From positions 1 to 64,000 of the forward strand of contig CAMJUL010000004.1 in the NCBI GenBank assembly GCA_946408995.1: 64,000 nucleotides of DNA, read 5' to 3'. Both the position numbers and the translations under genes were made by a program. This document shows positions 18,719-26,612 of this stretch, piece after piece; within the stretch, counting starts at the first letter, position 1, and the number at the start of each line of letters is the position of its first letter. This DNA is from an uncultured Clostridia bacterium. Its GTDB lineage: Bacteria > Bacillota > Clostridia > Christensenellales > Aristaeellaceae. Under the pieces are notes generated by a model. The model had not been told where the DNA came from. It saw only the letters and a program-made list of their open reading frames with translations, and searched no databases.

Positions 18719-19117
18719 ATGCGTCTGATCAAGTGCCCGCGCTGTGAACTGAACTACATCAATGAGGACGAGGGATTCTGCAAGGTCTGCAAAAGGGAAA
18801 TGAAGGGCGAAAGCTACCGGGAGGAAACGGAACTGTGCACGGTCTGCAATGAGCGCCCTGTGATGCCTGGAAAGGACATCTGCTATTTCTGCTACAAGGA
18901 GATCCAGTCCTCGGAGGAAAGCACGGACGATACGGAAACGGCGGTCAGCGTAGACGTAGGCATCGACCCGGTCTCTTCCATGGATGAGATGATCCCGGAT
19001 GAGGAGAACGACATTCCGGAAGGGGAATACAAGGAAATCGAAAACGAAATGAGCCTGGACGAAATGGGAGAAGAAGAAGAACTGAATGACGACGGGGACG
19101 ACGACGGGGAAGATTAA
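18719..19117 (+). CDS. Zinc-ribbon protein with acidic tail, unknown function
   Basis: 132 residues. The first 65 hold two CxxC pairs of zinc-ribbon type (CPRC with CKVC, then CTVC with CYFC), enough for two metal sites. The rest (about 68-132) is strongly acidic and probably disordered, ending in a run of Asp and Glu. I do not recognise a named family. It is 3 nt from a metallophosphoesterase gene and shares its promoter, so the two may work together. GGAGG is at ideal spacing. Confidence 0.75.
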   Translation: MRLIKCPRCELNYINEDEGFCKVCKREMKGESYREETELCTVCNERPVMPGKDICYFCYKEIQSSEESTDDTETAVSVDVGIDPVSSMDEMIPDEENDIPEGEYKEIENEMSLDEMGEEEELNDDGDDDGED

Positions 19118-19120
19118 GAC

Positions 19121-19819
19121 ATGAGGCTTTTTGCCATTGCCGACCTTCATCTCCCGGGCGGAAAGAACAAACCCATGGACGTGTTCGGACGGCATTGGGA
19201 GGGGCATTTTGAGAAAATCTGCAATTCCTGGCGGAAAAACGTTTCCCAAGAAGACACGGTGCTGCTCCCGGGGGACCTGAGCTGGGCCATGCAGATGGAC
19301 GAGGCCCTGGAGGACCTGAAAAGCATCGGCGCGCTTCCGGGAAGGAAGATCCTTCTTCGGGGGAACCACGATTATTGGTGGGGCAGCATCGGAAGACTGC
19401 GCGCCCTGCTTCCGGAAGGCATGTACGCTCTCCAGAACGATGCCCTTCAGCTGGGGGATCTCACCTTCGCCGGGTCCAGAGGCTGGACCCACCCGGAGGG
19501 AGGAAACGAGGAGGACCGGAAAATCTACGACCGGGAGCTGATCCGGCTCAAAATGTCCCTGGACCGGGCGAAAGCCCTGGGCGGGCGGCTGGTGGTGATG
19601 ACCCATTATCCGCCTCTGGACGAAAAGCATCATGACACCCCCGTTTCCCTTTTGATCCGTCAATATGGACCGACGGACGTGGTTTACGGCCATCTCCATG
19701 GCGCTTCCCTCCGCTCTGCCTTTAACGGGGAGAAGGACGGTATCCGCTATCACTGTGTTTCCTGCGACGGACTGGGCTTTGCCGTCAAGGAGATCCCGCC
19801 GTCCTCAGATGGATTTTGA
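19121..19819 (+). CDS. Calcineurin-like metallophosphoesterase
   Basis: 232 residues. All metal-ligand motifs of the family are present in order: ADLHLPG (DxH), LPGDLSWA (GD), RGNHDYWW (GNHD), MTHYPP (H) and YGHLHG (GHxH). No signal peptide, so cytoplasmic. The family includes phosphodiesterases and phosphatases for nucleotides and phospholipids; the substrate cannot be read from sequence. Start 3 nt after the zinc-ribbon gene; followed by a strong terminator. Confidence 0.9.
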   Translation: MRLFAIADLHLPGGKNKPMDVFGRHWEGHFEKICNSWRKNVSQEDTVLLPGDLSWAMQMDEALEDLKSIGALPGRKILLRGNHDYWWGSIGRLRALLPEGMYALQNDALQLGDLTFAGSRGWTHPEGGNEEDRKIYDRELIRLKMSLDRAKALGGRLVVMTHYPPLDEKHHDTPVSLLIRQYGPTDVVYGHLHGASLRSAFNGEKDGIRYHCVSCDGLGFAVKEIPPSSDGF

Positions 19820-19839
19820 TTGCTGCCCGTGACGGCGCC

Positions 19840-19877
19840 GCCGCTTCCCTGAAAGGGGAGCGGCCTTCTTTATTTTT
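19840..19877 (+). terminator. Terminator after the phosphoesterase gene
   Basis: A 10-bp stem (GCCGCTTCCC with GGGGAGCGGC, one G-T pair), loop TGAAA, then CTTCTTTATTTTT. It starts 20 bp past the stop codon. Confidence 0.88.
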
Positions 19878-20106
19878 GGGTCCCTGGAGGAGATTTCCGG
19901 AAAATAACGAAATGTTAATTTATCGGCAAAAAACCGTAATATTTTTTTCATAAAAACAACAATTTGAAAAGGAACCTTGGGTACACCGAAAAGCATGTCC
20001 GCAATATATGGGGATGATTGGAGAAAAGAAGAAATATGCTTGCAAATTTATTACAAAAATATTAAAATTAGATTTCAACAAATCAAAAAGTCGGTTAAAA
20101 TCCTTC
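19878..20106. other. AT-rich non-coding stretch upstream of mraZ
   Basis: About 230 bp with an obvious AT bias against the GC-rich surroundings, including long A and T runs. No frame resembles a protein. It ends at the mraZ promoter. It may act as an UP-type or bent-DNA upstream region, or be the remains of an inserted element; nothing repeats at its borders. Confidence 0.5.
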
Positions 20107-20135
20107 TTGTCAAACCAAAAGAAGTGGTATAAAAT
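20107..20135 (+). promoter_or_regulatory. mraZ promoter
   Basis: TTGTCA, 17 nt, TAAAAT (an overlapping TATAAA is at shorter spacing). It is followed by the putative MraZ repeats, then mraZ, so it should drive the division cluster. Confidence 0.68.
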
Positions 20136-20150
20136 GCAGATATAGGCCAC

Positions 20151-20177
20151 AAAGTGGCGAACAGTGGTGGAAGAGGG
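20151..20177 (+). promoter_or_regulatory. Putative MraZ operator (10-bp direct repeats)
   Basis: Three heptamers at exact 10-bp spacing: AAAGTGG (20151), ACAGTGG (20161) and a weaker AAGAGGG (20171). MraZ is known to repress its own operon through short GTG(G/T)-type repeats at 10-bp period. These sit between promoter and mraZ, about 15 bp past the expected transcription start. A further AAGTGG overlaps the promoter at 20122. Confidence 0.65.
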
Positions 20178-20188
20178 ATGAGACAAGG

Positions 20189-20722
20189 ATGAAGGAGAAC
20201 CGTGAAGCCCCGGGAAACGGCAGCGCGCAGGACCAAACGGTTTCCGGATCCCCTGACACGCCGGACCTGGACTTGGGCTTTACAGGAAAATACACCCACG
20301 GTCTGGACACGAAAGGGCGGCTGATCGTCCCCGTCTCGTTCCGGGAGGCACTGGGAAGTAAGTTCGCGGTGTGCCCGTCGCCCGATTTTCGCAAGATCGC
20401 CGTCTATCCGATACAGGCCTGGCTGGAAAGGCGGAACGAGTATGTGGCCCTGTGCCGCAAGGACGTCAAGGTCCGCAGGATCCTGGATATGTTTACCAAG
20501 TATTCCTATGTGGACAGCGAAATGGACGGCCAGGGAAGGCTGCTGCTTCCCGCGGCGCTGAGGCAGAAGATGCTGGGCGATGCTCGGGAAGTGGACGTCA
20601 ACGGCGCCTATGATCACATCGTGGTGCAGGATGCCCGGATCTCCGAGCAGGAGGACGCGTCCTTTGAAGCGGATTTTCCGGACGTTTACGCCTTTGTTTC
20701 CCAGGTGCAGCGGGAACAGTAA
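20189..20722 (+). CDS. mraZ: Transcriptional regulator MraZ
   Basis: 177 residues, against about 145 for the family. After a 30-residue polar extension comes the first SpoVT/AbrB-like half (GKYTHGLDTKGRLIVPVSFRE), then the second half (EMDGQGRLLLPAALRQ). MraZ is a ring-forming DNA-binding protein that controls the division and cell-wall cluster. ATG 20189 lacks a strong Shine-Dalgarno (GACAAGG), and the region before it holds the operator repeats. The usual partner rsmH (mraW) is absent; an FtsL-like gene follows directly. Confidence 0.93.
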   Translation: MKENREAPGNGSAQDQTVSGSPDTPDLDLGFTGKYTHGLDTKGRLIVPVSFREALGSKFAVCPSPDFRKIAVYPIQAWLERRNEYVALCRKDVKVRRILDMFTKYSYVDSEMDGQGRLLLPAALRQKMLGDAREVDVNGAYDHIVVQDARISEQEDASFEADFPDVYAFVSQVQREQ

Positions 20723-20755
20723 CCGGTTGACGATAGAAGAAGGGAGGGATTGAAC

Positions 20756-21301
20756 GTGAACATCAAAACCGGCCGTTACGCGTCGGTTGGTCTGGTCACG
20801 GCATCCAGCGGTTCAAGATTCGGCGTAAGGGACAATGTAAGCCTGCCGGACGCGGACGCGGGAACCGAATTGGAGTCCTGCTTCAGGGCGGATCCCTCCA
20901 GGGTAGAGAGCAGGAAGGCGGAACCGAAAAAGATCTCCCTGAAGGCGGCCATTTCGGTGATCACGGTGGCCGTGCTGCTTGGCATCGTGGCCGTATCCAA
21001 CAGCATTGGCGAATACAACCGGACCGCGGAAAAGCTGGAGGACCTTTACAGGAGCATGAACCAGACCCGTCAGGACAACATTGTCCTGTCCGGCCAGGTG
21101 GCGTCGGCCAGGGAACTGACCCGTATCGGCTATATCGCGGTGACCGAGCTGGGCATGGTGGCGTCGGACGAAACCAACACCGTGGTGATGTATATGCCCG
21201 AGGTGGAAAAATACGCTGCGGCGCCCGGAGACGGGCCGGCGGAGACAAAGGCGGAGAGCACCAGGATGCCAACGCAGTCCGGTGTCCGTGCAGAGAGGTA
21301 G
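20756..21301 (+). CDS. ftsL: FtsL-like septum protein
   Basis: 181 residues, bitopic type II topology: polar N-terminus (1-60), one TM helix (about 63-82), then a short heptad-like coiled coil (about 88-125) and an extracellular tail. Topology and position (after mraZ, before murE) are those of FtsL; sequence identity in this family is always low, so the call rests largely on context. GTG 20756 is chosen because GGAGGG lies 7 nt upstream; the TTG at 20750 is too close. Partners would be DivIB/FtsQ (24467) and a division PBP, which is not here. Confidence 0.7.
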   Translation: MNIKTGRYASVGLVTASSGSRFGVRDNVSLPDADAGTELESCFRADPSRVESRKAEPKKISLKAAISVITVAVLLGIVAVSNSIGEYNRTAEKLEDLYRSMNQTRQDNIVLSGQVASARELTRIGYIAVTELGMVASDETNTVVMYMPEVEKYAAAPGDGPAETKAESTRMPTQSGVRAER

Positions 21302-21330
21302 CTTCGGGCAGGAAAAGGAAAGGAAGATCC

Positions 21331-21390
21331 GGCCGGCGGCAGCAGCCGGCCTGTGCCTGAAGGGGTCCGGGGGATCGCAGCCCGGCCCCC
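21331..21390 (+). terminator. Two strong hairpins between ftsL and murE
   Basis: GGCCGGC (21331-21337) pairs with GCCGGCC (21345-21351). Then GGGGTCCGGG (21362-21371) pairs with CCCGGCCCCC (21381-21390), followed by CTTTCC rather than a T run. They may stop or slow transcription, or protect mRNA ends. They occupy the place where a division PBP gene normally sits. Confidence 0.45.
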
Positions 21391-21436
21391 CTTTCCGGCT
21401 TTCCCGTCAGATTAAAAACGTTTGAAAGGCGAAACT

Positions 21437-22894
21437 ATGCGACTTTCGGAATTGTGCCGCCTGTGTCCGGACGAAGTCCTTTCGGTCCGGGGAGACGCTG
21501 AATTGGAAAACCTGAGCATGGATTCCCGGAAAAAAAGTCCGGGTTCCCTGTTTTTCTGCATTTCCGGGGCGAACTATGATTCCCACCGGTTCGCATCCCA
21601 GGCGGTGTCTAACGGCGCGGCGGCCCTGGCAGTGGAAAAATGGCTGGAGGAGGACGTGCCGCAGGTGCTGGTCCGCAATGGCAGACAGGCCATGACGGCC
21701 ATGTCGGCCGCCTTTTTCGGCTGGCCGGCCAGGCAATTGAAGATGCTTGGCATCACTGGCACCAAGGGAAAGACCACGACCAGCTATCTGGTGAAGGCCA
21801 TCATGGAGAAGGCCGGCTTCCGCTGCGGCCTGATCGGCACCACGGGCAACATGATCGGGGACCGGTACCTGAAAAGCGAGTTTACCACGCCGGAGCCCAT
21901 CGACCTCCACAGGACCCTCAGGCAGATGGTGGATGAAAAGGTGGACTGCGTCAGCATGGAGGTGTCCGCCCACGCGCTGGCCATGGGAAGGCTCAAAGGG
22001 GTCCAGTTCGAGGCGGGCTGCTATACCAATCTTTCCCAGGACCATTTGGACCTGTTTGGAACGATGGAAAACTACTTCCAGTGCAAAAAAAGCTTTTTTG
22101 CCCCGGAATGGATCCACAACGCCGCCATCAACGCCGACGACGAAAGAAGCGAACGCATCCGGCAGGGCCTGAAGGTTCCCTTCATGACCTATGGCATCGC
22201 GGCCAACGCGGACCTGTACGCCAGGGATATCGAGATCACCGAAAACGGGGTCAGCTTCATCCTGGCGCTCTCCGGGCTCAAGGAGTTCCCCGTTCATCTC
22301 AAGCTGACAGGCATGTTCAACGTGTACAACGCTTTGGCGGCCGCCTCCATGGGCATGATCATGGGCGTTCATCCGCAGGTGATCTGCCAGGCGCTGGAGA
22401 GCGTGCAGGCGGTGCCCGGCCGGGCTGAAATGCTTGAAACCGATACCCCCTACAAGGTCATCCTGGATTATTCCCATTCGCCGGATGCCCTGGAGAACAT
22501 TCTGACCACCGTAAGGGAATTCTGCCGCGGCAGGGTGATCTGCGTCTTTGGCTGTGGCGGGGACAGGGACCGTCTCAAGCGGCCGCTGATGGGGGAGATC
22601 AGCGGAAAGCTGGCGGATTTGAGCATCCTGACCAGCGACAACCCGAGGACCGAGGATCCTTTTGAGATCCTGGCCGCCATCGAAGAGGGGATCAGGAAAA
22701 CCAACGGGGAATACAGGGTGATCGAAAACCGCAGGGAAGCGATCCGGTACGCGCTGGAGAACGCCGGGGAAGGCGACCTGATCATTCTCGCCGGAAAGGG
22801 CCATGAGACGTATCAGGAGATCATGGGGGTCAAGCGACCGTTCAACGAGAAAACGGTGGTCCAGCAGCTGCTTTCCCAGATGCAGAACAAATAA
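21437..22894 (+). CDS. murE: UDP-MurNAc-L-Ala-D-Glu:meso-DAP ligase MurE
   Basis: 485 residues, Mur ligase family. ATP loop GTKGKTTT (about 113-120), central domain with the carbamylated-Lys region, and the DNPR motif around Asp401 (TSDNPRTEDP). DNPR marks the meso-diaminopimelate-adding type, so the wall is predicted to be meso-DAP based. ATG 21437 is used with AAAGGCG upstream; an in-frame TTG at 21422 has no better site. Neither murF nor mraY follows. Confidence 0.95.
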   Translation: MRLSELCRLCPDEVLSVRGDAELENLSMDSRKKSPGSLFFCISGANYDSHRFASQAVSNGAAALAVEKWLEEDVPQVLVRNGRQAMTAMSAAFFGWPARQLKMLGITGTKGKTTTSYLVKAIMEKAGFRCGLIGTTGNMIGDRYLKSEFTTPEPIDLHRTLRQMVDEKVDCVSMEVSAHALAMGRLKGVQFEAGCYTNLSQDHLDLFGTMENYFQCKKSFFAPEWIHNAAINADDERSERIRQGLKVPFMTYGIAANADLYARDIEITENGVSFILALSGLKEFPVHLKLTGMFNVYNALAAASMGMIMGVHPQVICQALESVQAVPGRAEMLETDTPYKVILDYSHSPDALENILTTVREFCRGRVICVFGCGGDRDRLKRPLMGEISGKLADLSILTSDNPRTEDPFEILAAIEEGIRKTNGEYRVIENRREAIRYALENAGEGDLIILAGKGHETYQEIMGVKRPFNEKTVVQQLLSQMQNK

Positions 22895-22975
22895 GGCGGG
22901 TCCGCCCCCTGAAAGCGGCGGGCCTTGTGCCGCCCGCCGGGCAGGGCCTTCCCTTCCCGGATGCGGGAAGGATTG

Positions 22976-22999
22976 CGCGGCGGGTTTCCGCCGCGTTTT
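22976..22999 (+). terminator. Possible terminator/attenuator between murE and murD
   Basis: An 8-bp stem CGCGGCGG/CCGCCGCG with a 4-nt loop and a TTTTG tail, in a 139-bp gap. A second GC-rich hairpin lies just upstream (about 22909-22932). No promoter is seen before murD, so this may be partial read-through control. Confidence 0.5.
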
Positions 23000-23033
23000 G
23001 ATTGAAAAAGATCGCTTACGGGAGGATAAAAGC

Positions 23034-24431
23034 GTGGAACTGAAAGAGAGAGAGAGGATCCTTGAAAAGGGAAGCGCCTTTGCGGGCAAGTCTGTTCTGG
23101 TGGTGGGCATGGCAAGAAGCGGCGTTGCGGCGGCAAGGCTGGCGAGGGCTGTGGGCGCCCGGGTGACGGTGAGCGACACCAAGGAGGCCGCCCTTCTTGA
23201 GGAAGCCCTGCTCCCCCTGAGGGAGGGGGACTATGCCATGGCCCTCGGGCAGGACGGATGCGGCGCGCTGGCGGGACAGGACTACGTCATCCTCAGCCCC
23301 GGGGTGCCCCAGGACGCTCCTGTGGTCCTGAAGGCCCGCAGGGAAAAGATCCCGGTACTGGGGGAAATGGAATTCGCCTCCAGACTCTGCCCGTGTCCTT
23401 ATACGGCGGTGACCGGCACCAACGGGAAAACCACCACCGTGACCCTTTTGGGGGAAATGTTCCGCGCCCAGGGCATCGCTTCTTCTGTCTGCGGGAACAT
23501 CGGCTATCCGATGGCGGCTGCCTGCGCCGAGGCGTCCCGGGAGGACATCCTGACGGTGGAGGTCTCTTCCTTCCAGCTGGAGACCACTTCCCGGTTTCAT
23601 CCGAGGGCGGCCGCGGTGCTGAACGTGACGGAGGACCATCTGAACCGTCACGGGACCATGGCGGTCTATACGGGGCTGAAGAAGCACATCTTTGATGCCA
23701 TGGATGCCTCCGACACGGCGGTGCTCAACCGGGAAGACCCGCTGACCTTTGCCATGGCGGAAGACCTCCGGCCCCACGTTCTCTTCTTTTCCTCGGCCCG
23801 GGAGGTGGAGGAAGGGGTCTTCGCGCGGGACGGCAAGGTCATCGTCCGCATGGGTGGACGGGAAAAAGAGCTGCTTCCGGCAGAGGAGATCTACATTCCG
23901 GGCCGGCACAACCTTGAAAACGCCATGGCGGCCGCTGCCCTGGCCCTCTCCATGGGGGTGGACGAGGAAGCGGTGCGCAAGACCCTGAGGACCTTCAGGG
24001 GGGTGGAGCACCGCATCGAATTTGTCCGGGAGAAGGACGGCATCCGCTATATCAATGACAGCAAGGGGACCAACTGCGATTCCACGGAGAAGGCCATCGA
24101 CGCGATGACCCTTCCAACGGTGCTGATCCTGGGCGGGTATGACAAGCACGTTTCCTTTGACCGGCTGTCCGAAAAGATCCGCAGGAATCCCTATATCCGT
24201 CACTGCGTGCTTCTTGGCGCTACGGCCTCCAAAATCAGGGAGAGCCTGCTTAGGGCCGGGTTTGAGGACTACACGGAGGCCGAGTCCCTCAGGGACGCGG
24301 TGGAAAAGGCCCGGGACGCGGCAGGCGAAGGCTGGAACGTGCTTCTTTCCCCGGCCTGCGCTTCGTTTGACATGTTCTCCTGCTTTGAGGAACGCGGAAC
24401 CCTTTTCAAGCAGATCGTCAACGGACTGTAA
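23034..24431 (+). CDS. murD: UDP-N-acetylmuramoylalanine--D-glutamate ligase MurD
   Basis: 465 residues. N-terminal Rossmann domain for UDP (VVGMARSGVAAARLA), ATP loop TGTNGKTTT (about 125-133), central-domain H-N motif (LNVTEDHLNRHG) and C-terminal domain with NDSKGTN and GGYDK. It adds D-Glu to UDP-MurNAc-L-Ala. GTG 23034 was selected: GGAGG is 9 nt upstream, and the longer open frame begins inside murE. An FtsQ-type gene follows after 35 bp without ftsW, murG or murC. Confidence 0.95.
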   Translation: MELKERERILEKGSAFAGKSVLVVGMARSGVAAARLARAVGARVTVSDTKEAALLEEALLPLREGDYAMALGQDGCGALAGQDYVILSPGVPQDAPVVLKARREKIPVLGEMEFASRLCPCPYTAVTGTNGKTTTVTLLGEMFRAQGIASSVCGNIGYPMAAACAEASREDILTVEVSSFQLETTSRFHPRAAAVLNVTEDHLNRHGTMAVYTGLKKHIFDAMDASDTAVLNREDPLTFAMAEDLRPHVLFFSSAREVEEGVFARDGKVIVRMGGREKELLPAEEIYIPGRHNLENAMAAAALALSMGVDEEAVRKTLRTFRGVEHRIEFVREKDGIRYINDSKGTNCDSTEKAIDAMTLPTVLILGGYDKHVSFDRLSEKIRRNPYIRHCVLLGATASKIRESLLRAGFEDYTEAESLRDAVEKARDAAGEGWNVLLSPACASFDMFSCFEERGTLFKQIVNGL

Positions 24432-24466
24432 ATCAACCTTTGAGGAGCTGGAAGGGAGGCAGGTCC

Positions 24467-25216
24467 GTGGTTTACCGGAAAAAAGCGAAAAACGGGTCCC
24501 CGTGGATCTGGGCGGCGCTGACCGTGCTCCTGATGGCGGCGCTGGCCGTCATCCTGAACGAAACGGTCTTTCGCATCCGGCAGGTAGAGGTGGAGGGGCT
24601 CAAAACCATTTCCGCCCGGGAGGTGCTGGCCCAATGCGGCCTTGAGAACGGGATCAGTTATTTTTCCGTCCGTGAGGAGGAGATCCGGGACGGCATCAAC
24701 CGGAACCGGTACCTGGTGTATGAGGGAATGGAAAAAACCTTCCCCGACCGTCTGACCCTCCATGTCCGGGAGAGGGAAAAGCTGGCGTGCGTCAACGTGC
24801 ACAATGCCTGGTACCTGATGGACGAGAACGCTTTCGTCCTGGAAAAATGCGGAGATGAAAAAGAGACCTCGGGCTGCATCCGGGTGGCGGGCCTCAATAC
24901 CCGGGAGGCGAAGCCGGGGCAGGTGATTTCCTATACAAATCAGCTGCAGATGTCTGCCTGCACCGCCGTCCTGAAGGAACTGAAGGTCCAATCTGCCCTG
25001 GATGCTTTTTCCGAGGTCAACGTGGCGGACCCGTCGGATGTGTACCTGACCAGCGTTTCCGGGTTCGTCATCAGCCTTGGAAAGCCCGAGGAGCTTCGGG
25101 CAAAGCTTCTGACCGCGCGCGGCGTGCTGGAATACATGGATCTTTATCACATGCAGACAGGCATCCTGGACGCGACCGTGCCCGGGTATGCGACTTATAC
25201 GCCGGGGAACAACTGA
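24467..25216 (+). CDS. ftsQ: Cell-division protein FtsQ/DivIB
   Basis: 249 residues: short basic N-terminus, one TM helix (about 12-33), a POTRA domain (FRIRQVEVEGLKTISAREVL, about 37-110) and an FtsQ/DivIB beta domain. It belongs to the FtsQLB septum complex and acts outside the membrane. GTG 24467 has GGGAGG 7 nt upstream; the TTG at 24440 lacks a site. Divergent, as is usual for DivIB, but the POTRA core and location before ftsA-ftsZ are convincing. Confidence 0.88.
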   Translation: MVYRKKAKNGSPWIWAALTVLLMAALAVILNETVFRIRQVEVEGLKTISAREVLAQCGLENGISYFSVREEEIRDGINRNRYLVYEGMEKTFPDRLTLHVREREKLACVNVHNAWYLMDENAFVLEKCGDEKETSGCIRVAGLNTREAKPGQVISYTNQLQMSACTAVLKELKVQSALDAFSEVNVADPSDVYLTSVSGFVISLGKPEELRAKLLTARGVLEYMDLYHMQTGILDATVPGYATYTPGNN

Positions 25217-25273
25217 CCCCGGGCGGAGAGAAGGGAATTTATTTCCAAATCCATATTTTTTTGTTCCAAAGTC

Positions 25274-25302
25274 TTGTCAAATTATCACAAAACAGTTACA
25301 AT
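25274..25302 (+). promoter_or_regulatory. ftsA-ftsZ promoter
   Basis: TTGTCA, 17 nt, TACAAT in an AT-rich gap of 179 bp between ftsQ and ftsA. It would allow ftsAZ expression independent of the upstream Mur genes. Confidence 0.75.
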
Positions 25303-25395
25303 AAGATGAATGCGTGGATAAGGTCTGTTTTTTGCGTACTTATAACAGGTGACAGGCCTTTGTCCGGTATCCATTGAAGCAGGGGTGAGAGAACC

Positions 25396-26571
25396 GTGAA
25401 GCAATCGATTGCAGCTGTGGACTTTGGAACGAACAAAATCCTCACTGTGGTGGCGGAAATCAACGGCCGTCAGCGCTGCGATATCACAGGCACCGGCATC
25501 GCCATGTATGACGGGTATATGGACGGAAACTGGATCAGCCCGGACCTTCTTGTGGAAGCCATCCGCAAGTCCATTTCCGAGGCGGAGGAACAGTCCCACA
25601 CCCGGATCTCGGAGGTCTATGTGGGGGTCCCCGCGGCTTTTTCCAGGGTGTATACGGTCGAGCCCAAAATTGAGCTTCAGGGCGCGGATCCCAAGGTGAC
25701 TCTGAAGGACATCGACACGGTGTTCCAGAAGGCCTACGAGCTCCTTGGGGATTTCCAGGGCAGCATCATTCACCGCTCTCCCGCGTGGTTTGTGGTGGAC
25801 GACGGCAAAAAAACCATGGAACCCACCGGTCTGCGCGGGTATGAACTGAAGGCCATGGTCTCTTTCATCACGGCGGAAAACCCCTTCCTGAGCGACGTGA
25901 CGGAGCGCTTCCGCTCCATCGGGATCGAGGTCAACGGCTTCTTCTCCACCCCCGCGGGACAGGCGATGCTCTATATCAAGGGGGAGGACAGGGACCGCAA
26001 GGCGGTGCTTGTGGACATGGGATACCTGATCACCGAAGTGATGACGGTGGAGGGGGACGCGATCACCTCCATGACCACCATTCCCTTGGGCGGAGGCAAT
26101 ATCGCGGCGGATCTGGCATACGGCCTGAATGTGCCCCTTGAGACCGCCGAGGAGATCAAACGCAATTATGTCTTTGGCATCACCGCGGGGCAGGAGGAAT
26201 TTGTCACCAATTCCACGGCGGGCGGAAACACGACCTTTAAGCGTGCCCAGGTGGAAGCGGTCCTGGAGCCGCGGGCGGAGGAAATCTGCGAGAAAATCAA
26301 AAAAGCCATCGAGGACAGCGGCGTGAAGCTGGGCAACTGGTCGGTGGTCTATTTTACGGGCGGCGGCATGGCCATCAACCGCGGCGGAAGGGAATACCTG
26401 GCCGCCAAGCTGAACAGGACGGTGCGGGAGCTGCCCAGAAAAACCGTCAAAATGTCCAGCCCGGCTTATTCCAGCGCCCTGGGATTGGTGGACCTTGTGT
26501 TCAGCACTGTGGTCAGCGATGAAGGAACAGGCGGAATCAGCGGCTTTTTCAGAAGCCTTTTCGGCAATTGA
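25396..26571 (+). CDS. ftsA: Cell-division protein FtsA
   Basis: 391 residues of actin-like fold. N-terminal phosphate-1 loop AVDFGTNKI, the inserted 1C SHS2 domain (about 80-160), phosphate-2 VDMGYLITE, adenosine loop YFTGGGMA and a C-terminal amphipathic membrane-targeting helix (GFFRSLFGN). It tethers FtsZ to the membrane and recruits late division proteins. GTG 25396 start, with AGGGGTGAGAG upstream. It ends 41 bp before ftsZ. Confidence 0.95.
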   Translation: MKQSIAAVDFGTNKILTVVAEINGRQRCDITGTGIAMYDGYMDGNWISPDLLVEAIRKSISEAEEQSHTRISEVYVGVPAAFSRVYTVEPKIELQGADPKVTLKDIDTVFQKAYELLGDFQGSIIHRSPAWFVVDDGKKTMEPTGLRGYELKAMVSFITAENPFLSDVTERFRSIGIEVNGFFSTPAGQAMLYIKGEDRDRKAVLVDMGYLITEVMTVEGDAITSMTTIPLGGGNIAADLAYGLNVPLETAEEIKRNYVFGITAGQEEFVTNSTAGGNTTFKRAQVEAVLEPRAEEICEKIKKAIEDSGVKLGNWSVVYFTGGGMAINRGGREYLAAKLNRTVRELPRKTVKMSSPAYSSALGLVDLVFSTVVSDEGTGGISGFFRSLFGN

Positions 26572-26612
26572 GACGCGCGGCCGGAGCAAATGAACTGCGG
26601 GAGGAAAGAAAC

